A stretch of 64,000 bases of DNA from Flavobacterium terrisoli (GTDB lineage Bacteria > Bacteroidota > Bacteroidia > Flavobacteriales > Flavobacteriaceae): the NCBI RefSeq assembly GCF_030167905.1, contig NZ_JARGNA010000007.1, positions 82,859 to 146,858 on the forward strand, read 5' to 3'. A model generated the notes under the pieces. That model did not search any database. It was not told the DNA's origin and saw only the letters and a program-made list of their open reading frames with translations. Below are positions 20,328-29,498 of the stretch, one piece after another. Made by a program: the position numbers and the translations under genes. Positions within the stretch are counted from its first letter, which is position 1; every line of letters starts with the position of its first letter.

Positions 20328-21131
20328 CTAAAGTTTATAATGATTCATCAGCATGCTTTCATAAATTCTATCCGGCAAAATTCGTTTCAAAACAATGGAA
20401 AACTTCTGCATAAACGCGCCGACTTTATAATGCAGTTTTGGATTTTTATCATTGATGATCTGATAAATTGCCATTGCCATTTCATCGGGATTGCTGCCGC
20501 TGTCCACATGTTCGTCCATCTGTTTTAAGGTATTACCATAAGGTGTTTCATAAGCAGAACCCGAAATCACCGGCGCGTGGTATCTTCCCGAGGCAATATT
20601 GGTGGCAAAATCACCAGGAGCGACATTGACAACGTTAATCCCGAATGATTTCACTTCCATGCTAATGGCTTCAGTAATAATCTCCAAAGCACCTTTAGAA
20701 GCCGAATATACGCCGCGATAAGGCAATCCCATATAACCGGCAATAGAAGTGATATTGATAATCAAACCCGATTTTTGCTCGCGCATTTGTGGCAACACCG
20801 CTTTGATGACTTCAAGCGGACCAAAGAAATTGGTTTCAAAATTATTCTTGATTTCTGCAGTCGGAATTTCTTCTAATGGCCCAGTAATCCCAACGCCGGC
20901 ATTATTGATGACCACATCAATACGCTTGGAAATCGAAATTACTTTCTCTACTGCATGTTGAATGCTTTCGGCATTGCGAACATCCAAAGCGATTAACGGA
21001 AATACCGAATTGGTGATTTTCTCAGGGTTTCGGCTCGTACCGTAAACGGTAAAACCTTTATGAAATAAAAACTCACCGATCGCTTTACCTATACCTGAAG
21101 AACCGCCAGTGATTAGAACTACTTTACTCAT
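20328..21131 (-). CDS. Short-chain dehydrogenase/reductase
   Basis: NAD(P)-dependent oxidoreductase of the classical SDR family, 267 aa. The cofactor loop GGSSGIGKAIG is at residues 9-19, NNAG at 76-79, catalytic Ser129 in NITSIAG, and Tyr142/Lys146 in YSASK. The C-terminal tail (KFSIVLKRILPDRIYESMLMNHY) is basic and hydrophobic, as in SDRs acting on lipid or retinol-like substrates. Substrate unknown. It lies upstream of the transaldolase on the same strand, but a promoter between them suggests separate units. Confidence 0.88.
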   Translation of the reverse strand: MSKVVLITGGSSGIGKAIGEFLFHKGFTVYGTSRNPEKITNSVFPLIALDVRNAESIQHAVEKVISISKRIDVVINNAGVGITGPLEEIPTAEIKNNFETNFFGPLEVIKAVLPQMREQKSGLIINITSIAGYMGLPYRGVYSASKGALEIITEAISMEVKSFGINVVNVAPGDFATNIASGRYHAPVISGSAYETPYGNTLKQMDEHVDSGSNPDEMAMAIYQIINDKNPKLHYKVGAFMQKFSIVLKRILPDRIYESMLMNHYKL

Positions 21132-21183
21132 GTTTTAAAAGATAAAAGAGAATAGATTATAGAGAATAGACTAAAATCTTTGC

Positions 21184-21211
21184 TCTATATTCTATATTCT
21201 ATATTCTACAT
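21184..21211. repeat. Four tandem 7-bp repeats (TCTATAT)
   Basis: Three exact TCTATAT units and one TCTACAT follow one another in the spacer before the SDR start. Nearby AGAGAATAGA elements at 21,147-21,170 are partly complementary. Confidence 0.85.
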
Positions 21212-21239
21212 TCTTTTCAATCGATAAAGATAAATGCTT

Positions 21240-22238
21240 TTAAATTAATTTGATACCCAATCCGTGATTTTCACTCAAGTGAATTTTACCATTGACAATC
21301 TGGCTTCCTTTGGCGATATCGTTGGCAATTAAATTGGCGCCATCCAAATCGGCATAGTCACATAAGGGCGCTAAAACGGCTCCGGCTGAAATCCCAATCG
21401 TAGATTCGGTCATACAGCCAATCATGATGTTGAAGCCTAACTTTGTCGCTTCCGCAATCATTTCCAAAGCCGGTGTCAATCCGCCGCATTTGACCAGTTT
21501 GATATTGATACTTTTGTAATGCGGCACCAAACTTTTCAAAACCGTTGCATCCTGACAATCTTCATCGGCCATCCAATTGGCAAACCGAACAGCATGCAAA
21601 ACGGAATAATGCTCCGCTCCTGTTTTCATCGGTTGTTCCAAATAAGTGAATTTGGAAACCAATTCGTTTTGCTCCAACCAAAGACATTCTTCAGCGGTGA
21701 AACTTCCATTGGAATCCAACGCCAGGCTTTTATTCAATTGAAGTAGTTTGATAATATCGCTTTCGCTAAAATGATTGCACTTGACTTTGAATTTTGACCA
21801 AGCCGATTGTTCAATTTTCTTAACCTGATTTTCGACTGAATCCACACTAATGGTAATCGATGATTCGGGGAGTTGGTTGTAATTGATTTGGCTGAGTTCC
21901 AAAAAGTTTTTTTGCTCTAATTTCCCAAACAAATCCCAATAGGCACAATCCAACGCCGAACGCAAAAAACTTGGAAGATTCAGAGACAATAGAAAAGTAT
22001 AAAACTCAGTTGGGTGAACTATTTTTTGGCTTTCAATTTGGGCTTTTACTTTGGCTAAAATAATTTCAAATTCGGCCAAATTGATATCGTAATAATCTAT
22101 CGAAGTACATTCGCCATAACCTTTTTCACCATGACTTTGAAGAGTTACGATTAAGGCTTCCCTAAAAATGTAATTTCCATAGGCAATGGCAAAGATTTCT
22201 TTGAGGTTGAACTTTACTATTTGCCATGATAAAACCAT
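21240..22238 (-). CDS. L-Ala-D/L-Glu-type dipeptide epimerase (enolase superfamily)
   Basis: Enolase-superfamily enzyme of the muconate-lactonizing subgroup, predicted to epimerize Ala-Glu type dipeptides during murein peptide recycling. With the start at 22,238 (332 aa) the catalytic pair is Lys151 (in KFKVKC, K-x-K 151-153) and Lys247 (in NIKLVKCGG). The metal ligands are Asp175 (DSN), Glu201 (LEQP) and Asp225 or Glu226 (ADED). The C-terminal CMTESTIGISAG also fits. An open frame continues upstream to 22,313, but that segment covers a terminator and the 3' end of the SRP RNA, so it is not coding. Substrate range is inferred. Confidence 0.85.
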   Translation of the reverse strand: MVLSWQIVKFNLKEIFAIAYGNYIFREALIVTLQSHGEKGYGECTSIDYYDINLAEFEIILAKVKAQIESQKIVHPTEFYTFLLSLNLPSFLRSALDCAYWDLFGKLEQKNFLELSQINYNQLPESSITISVDSVENQVKKIEQSAWSKFKVKCNHFSESDIIKLLQLNKSLALDSNGSFTAEECLWLEQNELVSKFTYLEQPMKTGAEHYSVLHAVRFANWMADEDCQDATVLKSLVPHYKSINIKLVKCGGLTPALEMIAEATKLGFNIMIGCMTESTIGISAGAVLAPLCDYADLDGANLIANDIAKGSQIVNGKIHLSENHGLGIKLI

Positions 22239-22249
22239 ATCGTGTAAAA

Positions 22250-22276
22250 ATAAAAAATCCCGATACAATTCGGGAC
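22250..22276 (-). terminator. Terminator between the SRP RNA and the epimerase gene
   Basis: On the minus strand TCCCGA/TCGGGA pair around a six-base loop, then a run of T. A second U-run directly after the SRP RNA stem (22,283-22,291) may already end that RNA. Confidence 0.75.
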
Positions 22277-22292
22277 AGTTTTTAAAAAAAAT

Positions 22293-22386
22293 GGCAAGCG
22301 ACCTACATCGCACCGCTCAACCACATACCTTTGCTATGTTCCCATCCTGGAGGATTTTGCAGGAGCTGGTCGTGTAGGACTTGCCG
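22293..22386 (-). ncRNA. ffs: Small signal recognition particle RNA (4.5S type)
   Basis: On the minus strand the ends GGCAAG and CTTGCC pair, enclosing one long hairpin of about 94 nt. The apical part carries CCAGGATGGGAACATAGCA, matching the conserved SRP domain IV loop (GGAA, then AGCA three bases later) bound by Ffh. The 3' arm GCGGTGCGATGTAGGTCGC is the usual counterpart. It has a very good promoter directly upstream and a U-run directly downstream. This RNA pairs with Ffh to target membrane proteins to FtsY and SecYEG. Confidence 0.93.
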
Positions 22387-22389
22387 GTG

Positions 22390-22419
22390 CAAATATACAA
22401 TCTTTTTATTTTTTTGCAA
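22390..22419 (-). promoter_or_regulatory. Promoter of the SRP RNA
   Basis: On the minus strand: TTG (22,417-22,419), 19 bases, TATATTTG (22,390-22,397). It shares the palindrome TTGCAA (22,414-22,419) with the divergent promoter of the next gene. Confidence 0.75.
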
Positions 22420-22447
22420 GAATTTAAGAGCAATATAAATATATTTG
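22414..22447 (+). promoter_or_regulatory. Promoter of the glutaminyl cyclase gene
   Basis: TTG (22,414-22,416), a 23-base spacer and TATATTTG (22,440-22,447), 24 bases before the ATG; divergent from the SRP RNA promoter. Confidence 0.65.
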
Positions 22448-22471
22448 TGAGTGAAAAATTAAATACAAAAA

Positions 22472-23533
22472 ATGAAAGTTTATAAACCATTAATTACCAT
22501 TTCATTAGCCATCACAACTTTATTATTACTGACCTTTGCAAGTTGTGGAGACAAAGACAAAGAAAACTATTTCAGCTTTGATGACAATGCCTTGAAATCG
22601 ATGTATAAAGCCAATGAGAAAGTTGATTTCGCTTTATTAAACAATGAAAACAAAACCATCGACAGTGTGGTCTATTTTGCCAATAACGAAAGAGTTTCCT
22701 CTGTAAAAGGCAATGGCAAATTCACTTTGGATCTGACTGGGAAAAAATTAGGCTACCAAAACATCAAAGCCGTAGTTTATTTTGAAGGCGATACCATTTC
22801 AACGCAAACCCGTGTGGAAGTTGCGGCGGCCGTTGCACCAAAACTATTGAAATATACCGTTGTCAATACGTATCCTCACGATGTGGAAGCTTTTACCGAA
22901 GGCTATGAGTTTTTCAGGGATACACTAATCGAAAGCACCGGACTAAAAGGCAAATCCTATTTTGCCAAAACCGATTACAAAACCGGAAAGGCTTATAAGA
23001 AAGTGGGGCTTGACCAACAGTATTTTGGAGAAGGCATTACGGTTCTCAATGGTAAAATTTATCAGTTAACCTGGGAAAACCGCGAAGGTTTTGTTTATGA
23101 TGCCAATACGCTAAAGAAAATCAAGACTTTTCAATACGACAAGCCAATTGAAGGTTGGGGAATGACCAATGACGGTAAAAACATTTACCATTCTGACGGA
23201 ACAGAAAAAATCTGGACGATGGATCCGGAAACCATGAAACTTACAGATTTTGTAAATGTGTATACCAATGACAGCAAAATCAAAAGCGTTAACGAATTGG
23301 AATGGATCAATGGTAAAATCTATGGTAACATTTGGCAAAAAGATGCGATTGCCGTGATTGACCCAAAAACCGGAACTGTGGAAGCCGTATTGGATTTATC
23401 GGCGTTGAGAGCGAAAGTAACCAACAAAGAAGCCGAAGTTTTAAACGGAATCGCTTTCAATAAAAAAACCAACACGATTTTCGTTACCGGAAAAAACTGG
23501 AACAAGACTTTTGAAATTAAGGTAAGCGAATAA
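22472..23533 (+). CDS. Glutaminyl-peptide cyclotransferase (plant/bacterial type) lipoprotein
   Basis: Envelope enzyme that cyclises N-terminal glutamine to pyroglutamate. It has a lipoprotein signal (hydrophobic segment, then TFASCGDKDK, Cys near 25). A beta-sandwich-like spacer of about 100 residues precedes the beta-propeller catalytic domain (PF05096 type), recognised by HDVEAFTEGYEF, LDQQYFGEGITVL, LTWENREGFVYD, GWGMTNDGKNIYHSDG and NELEWINGKIYGNIW. Length 353 aa. In Bacteroidetes many exported proteins start with Gln after signal cleavage, so this enzyme may cap them; that link is inference. It is probably monocistronic. Confidence 0.9.
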   Translation: MKVYKPLITISLAITTLLLLTFASCGDKDKENYFSFDDNALKSMYKANEKVDFALLNNENKTIDSVVYFANNERVSSVKGNGKFTLDLTGKKLGYQNIKAVVYFEGDTISTQTRVEVAAAVAPKLLKYTVVNTYPHDVEAFTEGYEFFRDTLIESTGLKGKSYFAKTDYKTGKAYKKVGLDQQYFGEGITVLNGKIYQLTWENREGFVYDANTLKKIKTFQYDKPIEGWGMTNDGKNIYHSDGTEKIWTMDPETMKLTDFVNVYTNDSKIKSVNELEWINGKIYGNIWQKDAIAVIDPKTGTVEAVLDLSALRAKVTNKEAEVLNGIAFNKKTNTIFVTGKNWNKTFEIKVSE

Positions 23534-23594
23534 TTTTTTATACGCTCCCAACCTTTTTGTCAAAAAGTGTCTCTATGATAAAAAGACCACGATT

Positions 23595-24287
23595 ATGACA
23601 AACAAAATCAACATATCCATTCCACAACCTTGCCATGAAAACTGGGAAGCAATGACGGCAGTTGACAAAGGCAAATTTTGTGCTTCCTGCCAAAAGAAAG
23701 TGTACGATTTTACCAAAGCCAGCGACCGTGAAATCGTAACGGCTTTTCAGCAAAATCAAAATCTTTGCGGACGTTTTTTGACTACGCAACTCGACCGCGA
23801 TTTGGTGAAACCTAATGAAAAGAGTTCTGTTTGGTTAGCGACAACTGCGACTATAGTGAGTATGATTGGCCTTGGAACCAATGAAGCCATTGCTCAGGGA
23901 GAACCGGTTAAAACCGAGCAAACGGACAGAAGAGTTTTGTTAGGAAAATCGGCACCTCCAAAATCACAAGAAATTGAAGTTTCAGGAATTGTAAAAGATG
24001 CTACAGGACCATTGCCTGGTGTCAATATCGTTATTAAAGGAACTACTGTTTACACAGCAACTGATTTTGATGGAAACTTTAAACTGAAAGCTAAAGCCGG
24101 TGATGTTTTGGTTTTTCAATTTACTGGTATGGAAACAAAAGAAATTAAAATAACCAATAATAGTCCATTAAATTTGGAAATGAAGATGGATGACATCATT
24201 ATGGGAGAAATGGTAGTTGGCGGACTTGTTAGAAAACGCACCTTCTTCGGACGTATCTTCCACTCTATTGGTAATTGGTTCAGATAA
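23595..24287 (+). CDS. Membrane protein with Cys-rich N-terminal motif and carboxypeptidase-regulatory-like domain
   Basis: 230 aa. Residues 8-35 carry the pattern PCHENWEAM...GKFCASCQKKVYDFT, followed by LCGRF near 56-60: four cysteines and a histidine that could bind a metal. A hydrophobic segment is near 75-95. Then comes a carboxypeptidase-D-regulatory-like beta domain (VSGIVKDATGPLPGVNIVIKGT...TDFDGNFKLKAKAGDVLVFQFTGM), the fold found at the N-terminus of SusC/TonB receptors. The C-terminus is basic (RKRTFFGRIFHSIGNWFR). I recall the Cys motif as common in flavobacterial envelope proteins, but I know no function for it. Confidence 0.75.
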   Translation: MTNKINISIPQPCHENWEAMTAVDKGKFCASCQKKVYDFTKASDREIVTAFQQNQNLCGRFLTTQLDRDLVKPNEKSSVWLATTATIVSMIGLGTNEAIAQGEPVKTEQTDRRVLLGKSAPPKSQEIEVSGIVKDATGPLPGVNIVIKGTTVYTATDFDGNFKLKAKAGDVLVFQFTGMETKEIKITNNSPLNLEMKMDDIIMGEMVVGGLVRKRTFFGRIFHSIGNWFR

Positions 24288-24290
24288 ATA

Positions 24291-24318
24291 AAAAATCCCG
24301 ATTACTCGGGATTTTTTA
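24291..24318. terminator. Bidirectional terminator at 24.3 kb
   Basis: AAAAATCCCGA and TCGGGATTTTT pair around TTAC, between two convergent genes. Confidence 0.9.
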
Positions 24319-24322
24319 TTTC

Positions 24323-24907
24323 TTATTTCTTTACATATTCCATTTTGGCAACATCATAAACCAACTTGTTTTGTTGGTTTTTCCCTTTTTGGGTAACCGA
24401 ACCATCCGGATTCAGGATAAACTCAAAACCGTCTCTGCGCATTTTTTCCTGGGTTTCGGTAGCACCGGTTCCGCCCAAAGAAACTATCTCGGTGATATGA
24501 TTGGTCATTTGGGTATTGGAAAAAACTTGCTTCTTAGCAGCAATCTCGTAGATTACACTGTAAACAGTGGTAATATCTTCGGTTTTCTTATTGGTTTTGA
24601 TTTGATTGGTTTCCGTCCAGGTCAGCAAATACAATTTGGTTCCAGCGGCTGTAAATGAACTCAACTTACAATTGGTTGGTGCAAATTTGGCATCGGCTGC
24701 TTTGATAATCATGGCATCTTTTTCTTTGCCATTTTCATTGATGGTCACCTGGAAATTTCCTTTTTTAACTTCAGCTACCAGGTTATCCACTTTGGCAAAA
24801 CCCGAAGCAGCAGTGGTTGTTGATTTCTTTGCGGCAGATTTTTTCTTCTGACTGTAAGCATTGACACTCAACATAGCGATTAACGCCAGTAAAACAATTC
24901 TTTTCAT
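24323..24907 (-). CDS. Secreted protein of unknown function
   Basis: 194 aa with a signal peptide (MKRIVLLALIAMLSVNAYSQ) followed by a short Lys/Ala/Ser/Thr-rich linker (KKKSAAKKSTTTAAS) and a compact domain of mixed beta character. It has two cysteines at most and no T9SS tail, so it is probably periplasmic. I do not recognise the family. It is the last gene before a spacer to dnaK; no shared transcript is likely because a terminator lies between. Confidence 0.75.
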   Translation of the reverse strand: MKRIVLLALIAMLSVNAYSQKKKSAAKKSTTTAASGFAKVDNLVAEVKKGNFQVTINENGKEKDAMIIKAADAKFAPTNCKLSSFTAAGTKLYLLTWTETNQIKTNKKTEDITTVYSVIYEIAAKKQVFSNTQMTNHITEIVSLGGTGATETQEKMRRDGFEFILNPDGSVTQKGKNQQNKLVYDVAKMEYVKK

Positions 24908-24972
24908 GGGTTACAATTTTTGGTTTAAACAGGAATCGAATATACAAAATAATCAATTCGATGAGTGTTAAA

Positions 24973-25002
24973 TAAAAAAACCGGACAATTGCTTGTCCGG
25001 TT
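24973..25002 (-). terminator. Terminator after dnaK
   Basis: On the minus strand CCGGACAA and TTGTCCGG pair around a 4-base loop, followed by seven T. Confidence 0.9.
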
Positions 25003-25026
25003 CATCTTCTTATTAACCTTTTCGAA

Positions 25027-26913
25027 TTACTTAACCTCTTCGAAATCTACATCTTGTGTTTGATCTCCACTCGCGTCGGCTTGTGGTTGTGCTTCGTGAG
25101 CCTGACCTTCGCCTTGTGCTTTGTACATTTCCTCAGAAGCATTTTTCCAGGCTTCATTGATTTTGTCTAAAGCCGGTTGGATTGTCGCGATATCTTTAGT
25201 CTCGTAAGCTACTTTCAATTCGTCTAAAGCCGTTTGAATGGCTGCTTTGTTACCTTCTGAAAGTTTATCACCAAACTCGCTCAATTGTTTTTCCGTTTGG
25301 AAAATCATACCGTCAGCTTCATTTAGCTTGTCTACTTTTTCTTTAGCCAATCTATCCGTTTCAGCGTTCATTTCGGCATCTTTTTTCATTCTTTCGATTT
25401 CTTCCGGAGTCAATCCTGAAGACGCTTCGATACGAATGTCATGAGATTTGCCTGTTCCTTTGTCAGTAGCCGAAACTTTGATGATACCATTGGCATCAAT
25501 ATCAAAAGTTACTTCAATCTGAGGAACGCCTCTTGGCGCTGGCGGAATGCCGTCTAAGTGGAAACGACCGATGGTTTTGTTATCTGCCGCCATAGTTCTT
25601 TCCCCTTGAATCACGTGGATTTCAACACTTGGCTGATTGTCAGCAGCCGTTGAGAATACTTGTGATTTTTTGGTTGGAATGGTTGTATTTGACTCGATCA
25701 ATTTGGTCATTACATTCCCCATAGTTTCAATTCCTAATGATAAAGGCGTAACGTCTAACAACAATACATCTTTTACATCACCGGTTAAAACACCACCTTG
25801 GATAGCAGCTCCAATCGCTACTACTTCATCCGGATTAACTCCTTTTGATGGTTTTTTACCAAAGAATTTCTCCACTTGTTCCTGGATTACCGGGATTCTT
25901 GTAGAACCACCAACCAAGATTACTTCGTCGATATCTGATGTTGATAAACCTGCATCTTTTAAGGCTTTAGCAACCGGTTCCATTGAACGTTTTACTAAAG
26001 TTTCAGCCAATTGCTCGAATTTTGCACGAGTCAAAGTTTTCACTAAGTGTTTTGGTCCTGAAGCGGTAGCCGTAACATATGGCAGGTTGATTTCGGTTTG
26101 TGTCGAAGAAGACAACTCGATTTTTGCTTTTTCAGCCGCTTCTTTTAAACGTTGTAATGCCATTGGATCTTTACGCAAATCAACACCTTCTTCGCTATTG
26201 AATTCGTTAGCCATCCAATCAATGATTACCTGATCAAAATCGTCACCACCTAAGTGAGTGTCACCATTTGTTGACAATACTTCGAAAACACCATCACCCA
26301 ATTCAAGGACAGAGATATCAAAAGTACCTCCACCTAAATCGTACACTGCAATTTTTTTGTCATGTGCCGCTTTATCCAATCCGTAAGCCAAAGCCGCAGC
26401 GGTTGGTTCGTTGATGATACGCATTACTTTAAGCCCTGCAATTTCTCCGGCTTCTTTTGTAGCCTGACGTTGTGCATCGTTAAAATAAGCCGGTACTGTA
26501 ATTACAGCTTCGGTAACCGCGTGACCTAAATAGTCTTCGGCTGTTTTTTTCATTTTTTGAAGTGTCATGGCTGACAATTCCTGTGGCGTGTACAGTCTTC
26601 CGTCAATGTCAACACGTGGTGTGTCATTGTCACCTTTTACCACTTTGTAAGCTACAGTCGATGCTTCTTTAGCACTTTCTGTGTACTTGTTCCCCATAAA
26701 ACGTTTGATAGACGCTATGGTTTTTGTTGGGTTAGTCACCGCTTGTCTTTTCGCAGGATCACCTACTTTAATTTCTCCACCATCTACAAATGCAATAACA
26801 GATGGCGTTGTTCTCTTACCCTCTGCGTTAGCAATTACAACTGGTTCTCCACCTTCCATAACGGCCACACAAGAGTTGGTTGTACCTAAGTCGATACCAA
26901 TAATTTTTCCCAT
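25027..26913 (-). CDS. dnaK: Chaperone DnaK (Hsp70)
   Basis: ATP-dependent chaperone of 628 aa, full length. It starts [21 protein letters not shown]. The ATPase domain contains [20 protein letters not shown] and [14 protein letters not shown], and the substrate-binding domain ends in a low-complexity tail with DVDFEEVK. Translation starts 82 bases downstream of a sigma-54-like promoter, and TGTCA-type repeats lie further up, consistent with stress control. No dnaJ or grpE lies next to it. It is monocistronic between two terminators. Confidence 0.98.
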   Translation of the reverse strand: MGKIIGIDLGTTNSCVAVMEGGEPVVIANAEGKRTTPSVIAFVDGGEIKVGDPAKRQAVTNPTKTIASIKRFMGNKYTESAKEASTVAYKVVKGDNDTPRVDIDGRLYTPQELSAMTLQKMKKTAEDYLGHAVTEAVITVPAYFNDAQRQATKEAGEIAGLKVMRIINEPTAAALAYGLDKAAHDKKIAVYDLGGGTFDISVLELGDGVFEVLSTNGDTHLGGDDFDQVIIDWMANEFNSEEGVDLRKDPMALQRLKEAAEKAKIELSSSTQTEINLPYVTATASGPKHLVKTLTRAKFEQLAETLVKRSMEPVAKALKDAGLSTSDIDEVILVGGSTRIPVIQEQVEKFFGKKPSKGVNPDEVVAIGAAIQGGVLTGDVKDVLLLDVTPLSLGIETMGNVMTKLIESNTTIPTKKSQVFSTAADNQPSVEIHVIQGERTMAADNKTIGRFHLDGIPPAPRGVPQIEVTFDIDANGIIKVSATDKGTGKSHDIRIEASSGLTPEEIERMKKDAEMNAETDRLAKEKVDKLNEADGMIFQTEKQLSEFGDKLSEGNKAAIQTALDELKVAYETKDIATIQPALDKINEAWKNASEEMYKAQGEGQAHEAQPQADASGDQTQDVDFEEVK

Positions 26914-26994
26914 TTTTATTTTCTCCTTTTAATTTATTCTTTTGATTATTCCTCTACGAGTGAATAGTACTTTGTGTTGTACGGTTTCGAGAAT

Positions 26995-27011
26995 GACAAG
27001 GATTATGCCAA
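26995..27011 (-). promoter_or_regulatory. Sigma-54-like promoter upstream of dnaK
   Basis: Minus strand TTGGCATAATCCTTGTC keeps the -24 GG and TTG-12 block at the exact sigma-54 spacing (TGGCAN6TTG), but has GT instead of GC at -12. No TAnnTTTG box was seen at this place. Confidence 0.4.
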
Positions 27012-27029
27012 GCGGCAAATAATTTAAAA

Positions 27030-27066
27030 TTGTCAGTTTTGAAATAATTTTGCTGACAAGATGACA
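27030..27066. promoter_or_regulatory. TGTCA inverted repeat upstream of dnaK
   Basis: TTGTCAG (27,030-27,036) and CTGACAA (27,053-27,059) form a perfect inverted repeat with a 16-base spacer. A further TGACA follows at 27,062-27,066. Placement upstream of a heat-shock gene suggests a regulator-binding site. Confidence 0.4.
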
Positions 27067-27074
27067 TTTTGTGC

Positions 27075-27107
27075 CAAAAAAAATCCCAACCTTAAAAGTT
27101 GGGATTC
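27075..27107 (-). terminator. Terminator after rho
   Basis: AATCCCAAC and GTTGGGATT pair, with a run of T on the minus strand after the stem. Confidence 0.85.
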
Positions 27108-27112
27108 TCTAT

Positions 27113-28783
27113 TTAGTCGTTCATCGAAATGAGGAACTCTTCGTTGTTTCTGGTTTTCTTGAAGCGGTCGTTGATAAAATCCATTGCTTCCACCGGATTC
27201 ATATCGGCTAAGTATTTGCGCATAATCCACATGCGTTGGATGGTTTTTTCGTCCAATAACAAATCATCACGACGCGTACTTGACGATGTCAAATCGATAG
27301 CCGGGAAAATACGTTTGTTGGCAATTTTTCTATCCAACTGCAACTCCATGTTACCCGTTCCTTTGAATTCTTCGAAGATTACTTCGTCCATTTTAGAACC
27401 GGTTTCGGTTAAGGCGGTTGCAATAATACTCAAGGATCCTCCGTTTTCTATATTACGTGCCGCACCAAAGAAACGTTTTGGTTTTTGCAAAGCATTGGCA
27501 TCAACACCACCCGATAATACTTTTCCGGATGCCGGTTGTACTGTATTGTAAGCTCTCGCCAAACGCGTAATCGAATCCAATAGAATTACGACATCGTGAC
27601 CACATTCTACCAAACGTTTTGCTTTTTCCAAAACGATATTGGCCACTTTTACGTGACGGTCTGCCGGTTCGTCAAAAGTGGAAGCAATCACTTCTCCCCT
27701 AACGCTGCGTTGCATATCGGTTACCTCTTCAGGTCTTTCGTCAATGAGCAATACAATTAAATAAACTTCAGGATGATTGGCCGCAATGGTATTGGCAATG
27801 TCTTTTAACAACATCGTTTTACCGGTTTTGGGTTGGGCCACAATCATACCACGTTGTCCTTTTCCGATAGGAGAAAACAAATCGATAATACGGGTTGAAA
27901 TGGTGGCTTGTCTTCCGGCCAAGTTGAATTTTTCTTCCGGGAATAATGGCGTTAAGTGTTCAAATGAAACCCTGTCACGTACTACTTGTGGGTCATGACC
28001 GTTGATTTTCAATACTTTTACCAATGGAAAGAATTTCTCTCCTTCTTTTGGCGGTCGCACAACTCCTTTCACTGTATCTCCGGTTTTCAGACCAAACAAT
28101 CTGATTTGTGAAGTCGACAAATAAATGTCATCAGGAGAAGCCAAATAATTATAATCGGAAGAGCGCAGGAAACCATAACCATCGGGCATCATTTCTAAAA
28201 CACCTTCACTTTCAATGATTCCGTCAAATTCATAATCTGAATCGCGGAAATTATTCTTTTTACCTTTAAAATTTGGATTGTTGTTACCGTTTTGATTTTG
28301 GTTCTTGTGCCTTGGCTCGCGGTTACCGTCGGTGTTTTGTGTTGGTGGAGTTTCCGGTTCTTCAACCGTTGGCTGTTTTTCTATAACTTCAACTTCAGTA
28401 TCGATTGGTTCTTCGAAAGTTATATCTGTATTGGGATTCTTTTTTTTATCGAAAGGTTTCTTGAACTTTGGATTTTTATTCTGAAAAGCCGGCTTATCTT
28501 CAACTACAGCTGTTTCCTGAGGTTCGCCGGTAAATAAATCACTTTGATTGGTTTCAGGAGCTTTCTTGGTTTCAGGAACAATTCGGGCTCTTTTGGTTTT
28601 ATTGTCTGCTGCTTTCTCGGTGACTTTTGGTTTCTCTTCGGCAACGGCTTTATTCTGGTGTTCCAAAATTTGCTCAATTAGAGCGTCTTTTTTGGCACCG
28701 GTAACTTTTATGGTTTTTGCTAATTTCGCAATTTCTTGAAGCTCAGAAAGCTTCATTTCTTTTAAGGCAGAAATATCAAACAT
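27113..28783 (-). CDS. rho: Transcription termination factor Rho
   Basis: Hexameric RNA helicase that ends transcription. 556 aa, longer than the E. coli protein (419) because of an N-terminal insertion. Residues 1-45 form the usual helical domain ([20 protein letters not shown]). About 45-190 is a disordered, Lys/Glu/Asn-rich region (for example [15 protein letters not shown]), typical of Bacteroidetes Rho. The RNA-binding cold-shock-like domain follows ([20 protein letters not shown]), then the ATPase with [14 protein letters not shown] and [15 protein letters not shown]. Divergent from the DUF4293 gene. Confidence 0.97.
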   Translation of the reverse strand: MFDISALKEMKLSELQEIAKLAKTIKVTGAKKDALIEQILEHQNKAVAEEKPKVTEKAADNKTKRARIVPETKKAPETNQSDLFTGEPQETAVVEDKPAFQNKNPKFKKPFDKKKNPNTDITFEEPIDTEVEVIEKQPTVEEPETPPTQNTDGNREPRHKNQNQNGNNNPNFKGKKNNFRDSDYEFDGIIESEGVLEMMPDGYGFLRSSDYNYLASPDDIYLSTSQIRLFGLKTGDTVKGVVRPPKEGEKFFPLVKVLKINGHDPQVVRDRVSFEHLTPLFPEEKFNLAGRQATISTRIIDLFSPIGKGQRGMIVAQPKTGKTMLLKDIANTIAANHPEVYLIVLLIDERPEEVTDMQRSVRGEVIASTFDEPADRHVKVANIVLEKAKRLVECGHDVVILLDSITRLARAYNTVQPASGKVLSGGVDANALQKPKRFFGAARNIENGGSLSIIATALTETGSKMDEVIFEEFKGTGNMELQLDRKIANKRIFPAIDLTSSSTRRDDLLLDEKTIQRMWIMRKYLADMNPVEAMDFINDRFKKTRNNEEFLISMND

Positions 28784-28941
28784 GGATATTGTTTTGATTT
28801 AATTTTTGATTTGGAAAATACTACAAATGTGGGTAGAAAATATTGGTATAGAAAAGTCCGAAGATGAAGTACTTGCGGATTTGTTATGCAATAATACAAA
28901 TAAAATTTTACCACGCAATAGTATTTTTTAAAAAGAAACTA

Positions 28942-28949
28942 TATTTTTG
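28942..28949 (+). promoter_or_regulatory. Promoter -7 box that decides the DUF4293 start
   Basis: TATTTTTG fits TAnnTTTG. An in-frame TTG at 28,947 lies in the box, so the ATG at 28,971 is the start. Confidence 0.5.
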
Positions 28950-28970
28950 TCCAACATTTTCTCAAAAACC

Positions 28971-29381
28971 ATGTTTAGAATACAGACTTATTATTTGATA
29001 GCTTCTCTTATCGTAACAGGTGTTTTGCCATTTGTATTTCCATTATGGAAAGATGCAGCCGGTAAATCATTCTATTTTATGATGGATATTGTTTATATCG
29101 CGCTATTCGGGTTGAGCAGTACACTGACATTATTGAGCATTTTATCACACGCAAAAAGACAACAACAATTTGTCATGGGCAGATTGAATATGATATTGAA
29201 TTTAATTTTATTAGGATTATTTGTGTATCGAACACTAAATCTATCCGGAGAGACGGCTACCGTTTCAGAGAAGGGTATTGGGATGTTCCTACCTATTTTT
29301 TCTATCGTACTTTTGGTTTTGGCCAACAAAGCCATCAAAAAGGATGAAGATCTCGTAAAATCTGTGGATCGTTTGCGATAA
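28971..29381 (+). CDS. DUF4293 family four-helix membrane protein
   Basis: 136 aa inner-membrane protein with four hydrophobic segments (about 8-25, 37-58, 72-92, 108-124) and a conserved charged tail, IKKDEDLVKSVDRLR, which is the usual end of DUF4293 proteins. The family is restricted to Bacteroidetes and is often next to rho, as here (divergent). Function unknown. The start at 28,971 is set by the promoter box overlapping the upstream in-frame TTG. A strong terminator follows. Confidence 0.85.
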   Translation: MFRIQTYYLIASLIVTGVLPFVFPLWKDAAGKSFYFMMDIVYIALFGLSSTLTLLSILSHAKRQQQFVMGRLNMILNLILLGLFVYRTLNLSGETATVSEKGIGMFLPIFSIVLLVLANKAIKKDEDLVKSVDRLR

Positions 29382-29410
29382 ACCTATAAACTTAGTTTTT
29401 TAGTGCTGCG

Positions 29411-29446
29411 AAAAACCCGTCTCATCAAACAGACGGGTTTTTTATT
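29411..29446 (+). terminator. Terminator after the DUF4293 gene
   Basis: AAACCCGTCT and AGACGGGTTT pair around an eight-base loop, followed by a long T-run. Confidence 0.9.
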
Positions 29447-29498
29447 TTATTTTTTTTATAATTTGAAGTTTGCTTAAACAAACTAGAAAACTTAAACC

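Noticed and set aside
22239..22313. N-terminal extension of the dipeptide epimerase
   Set aside because: It runs through a terminator and the SRP RNA 3' end; the family N-terminus begins at the Met at 22,238.
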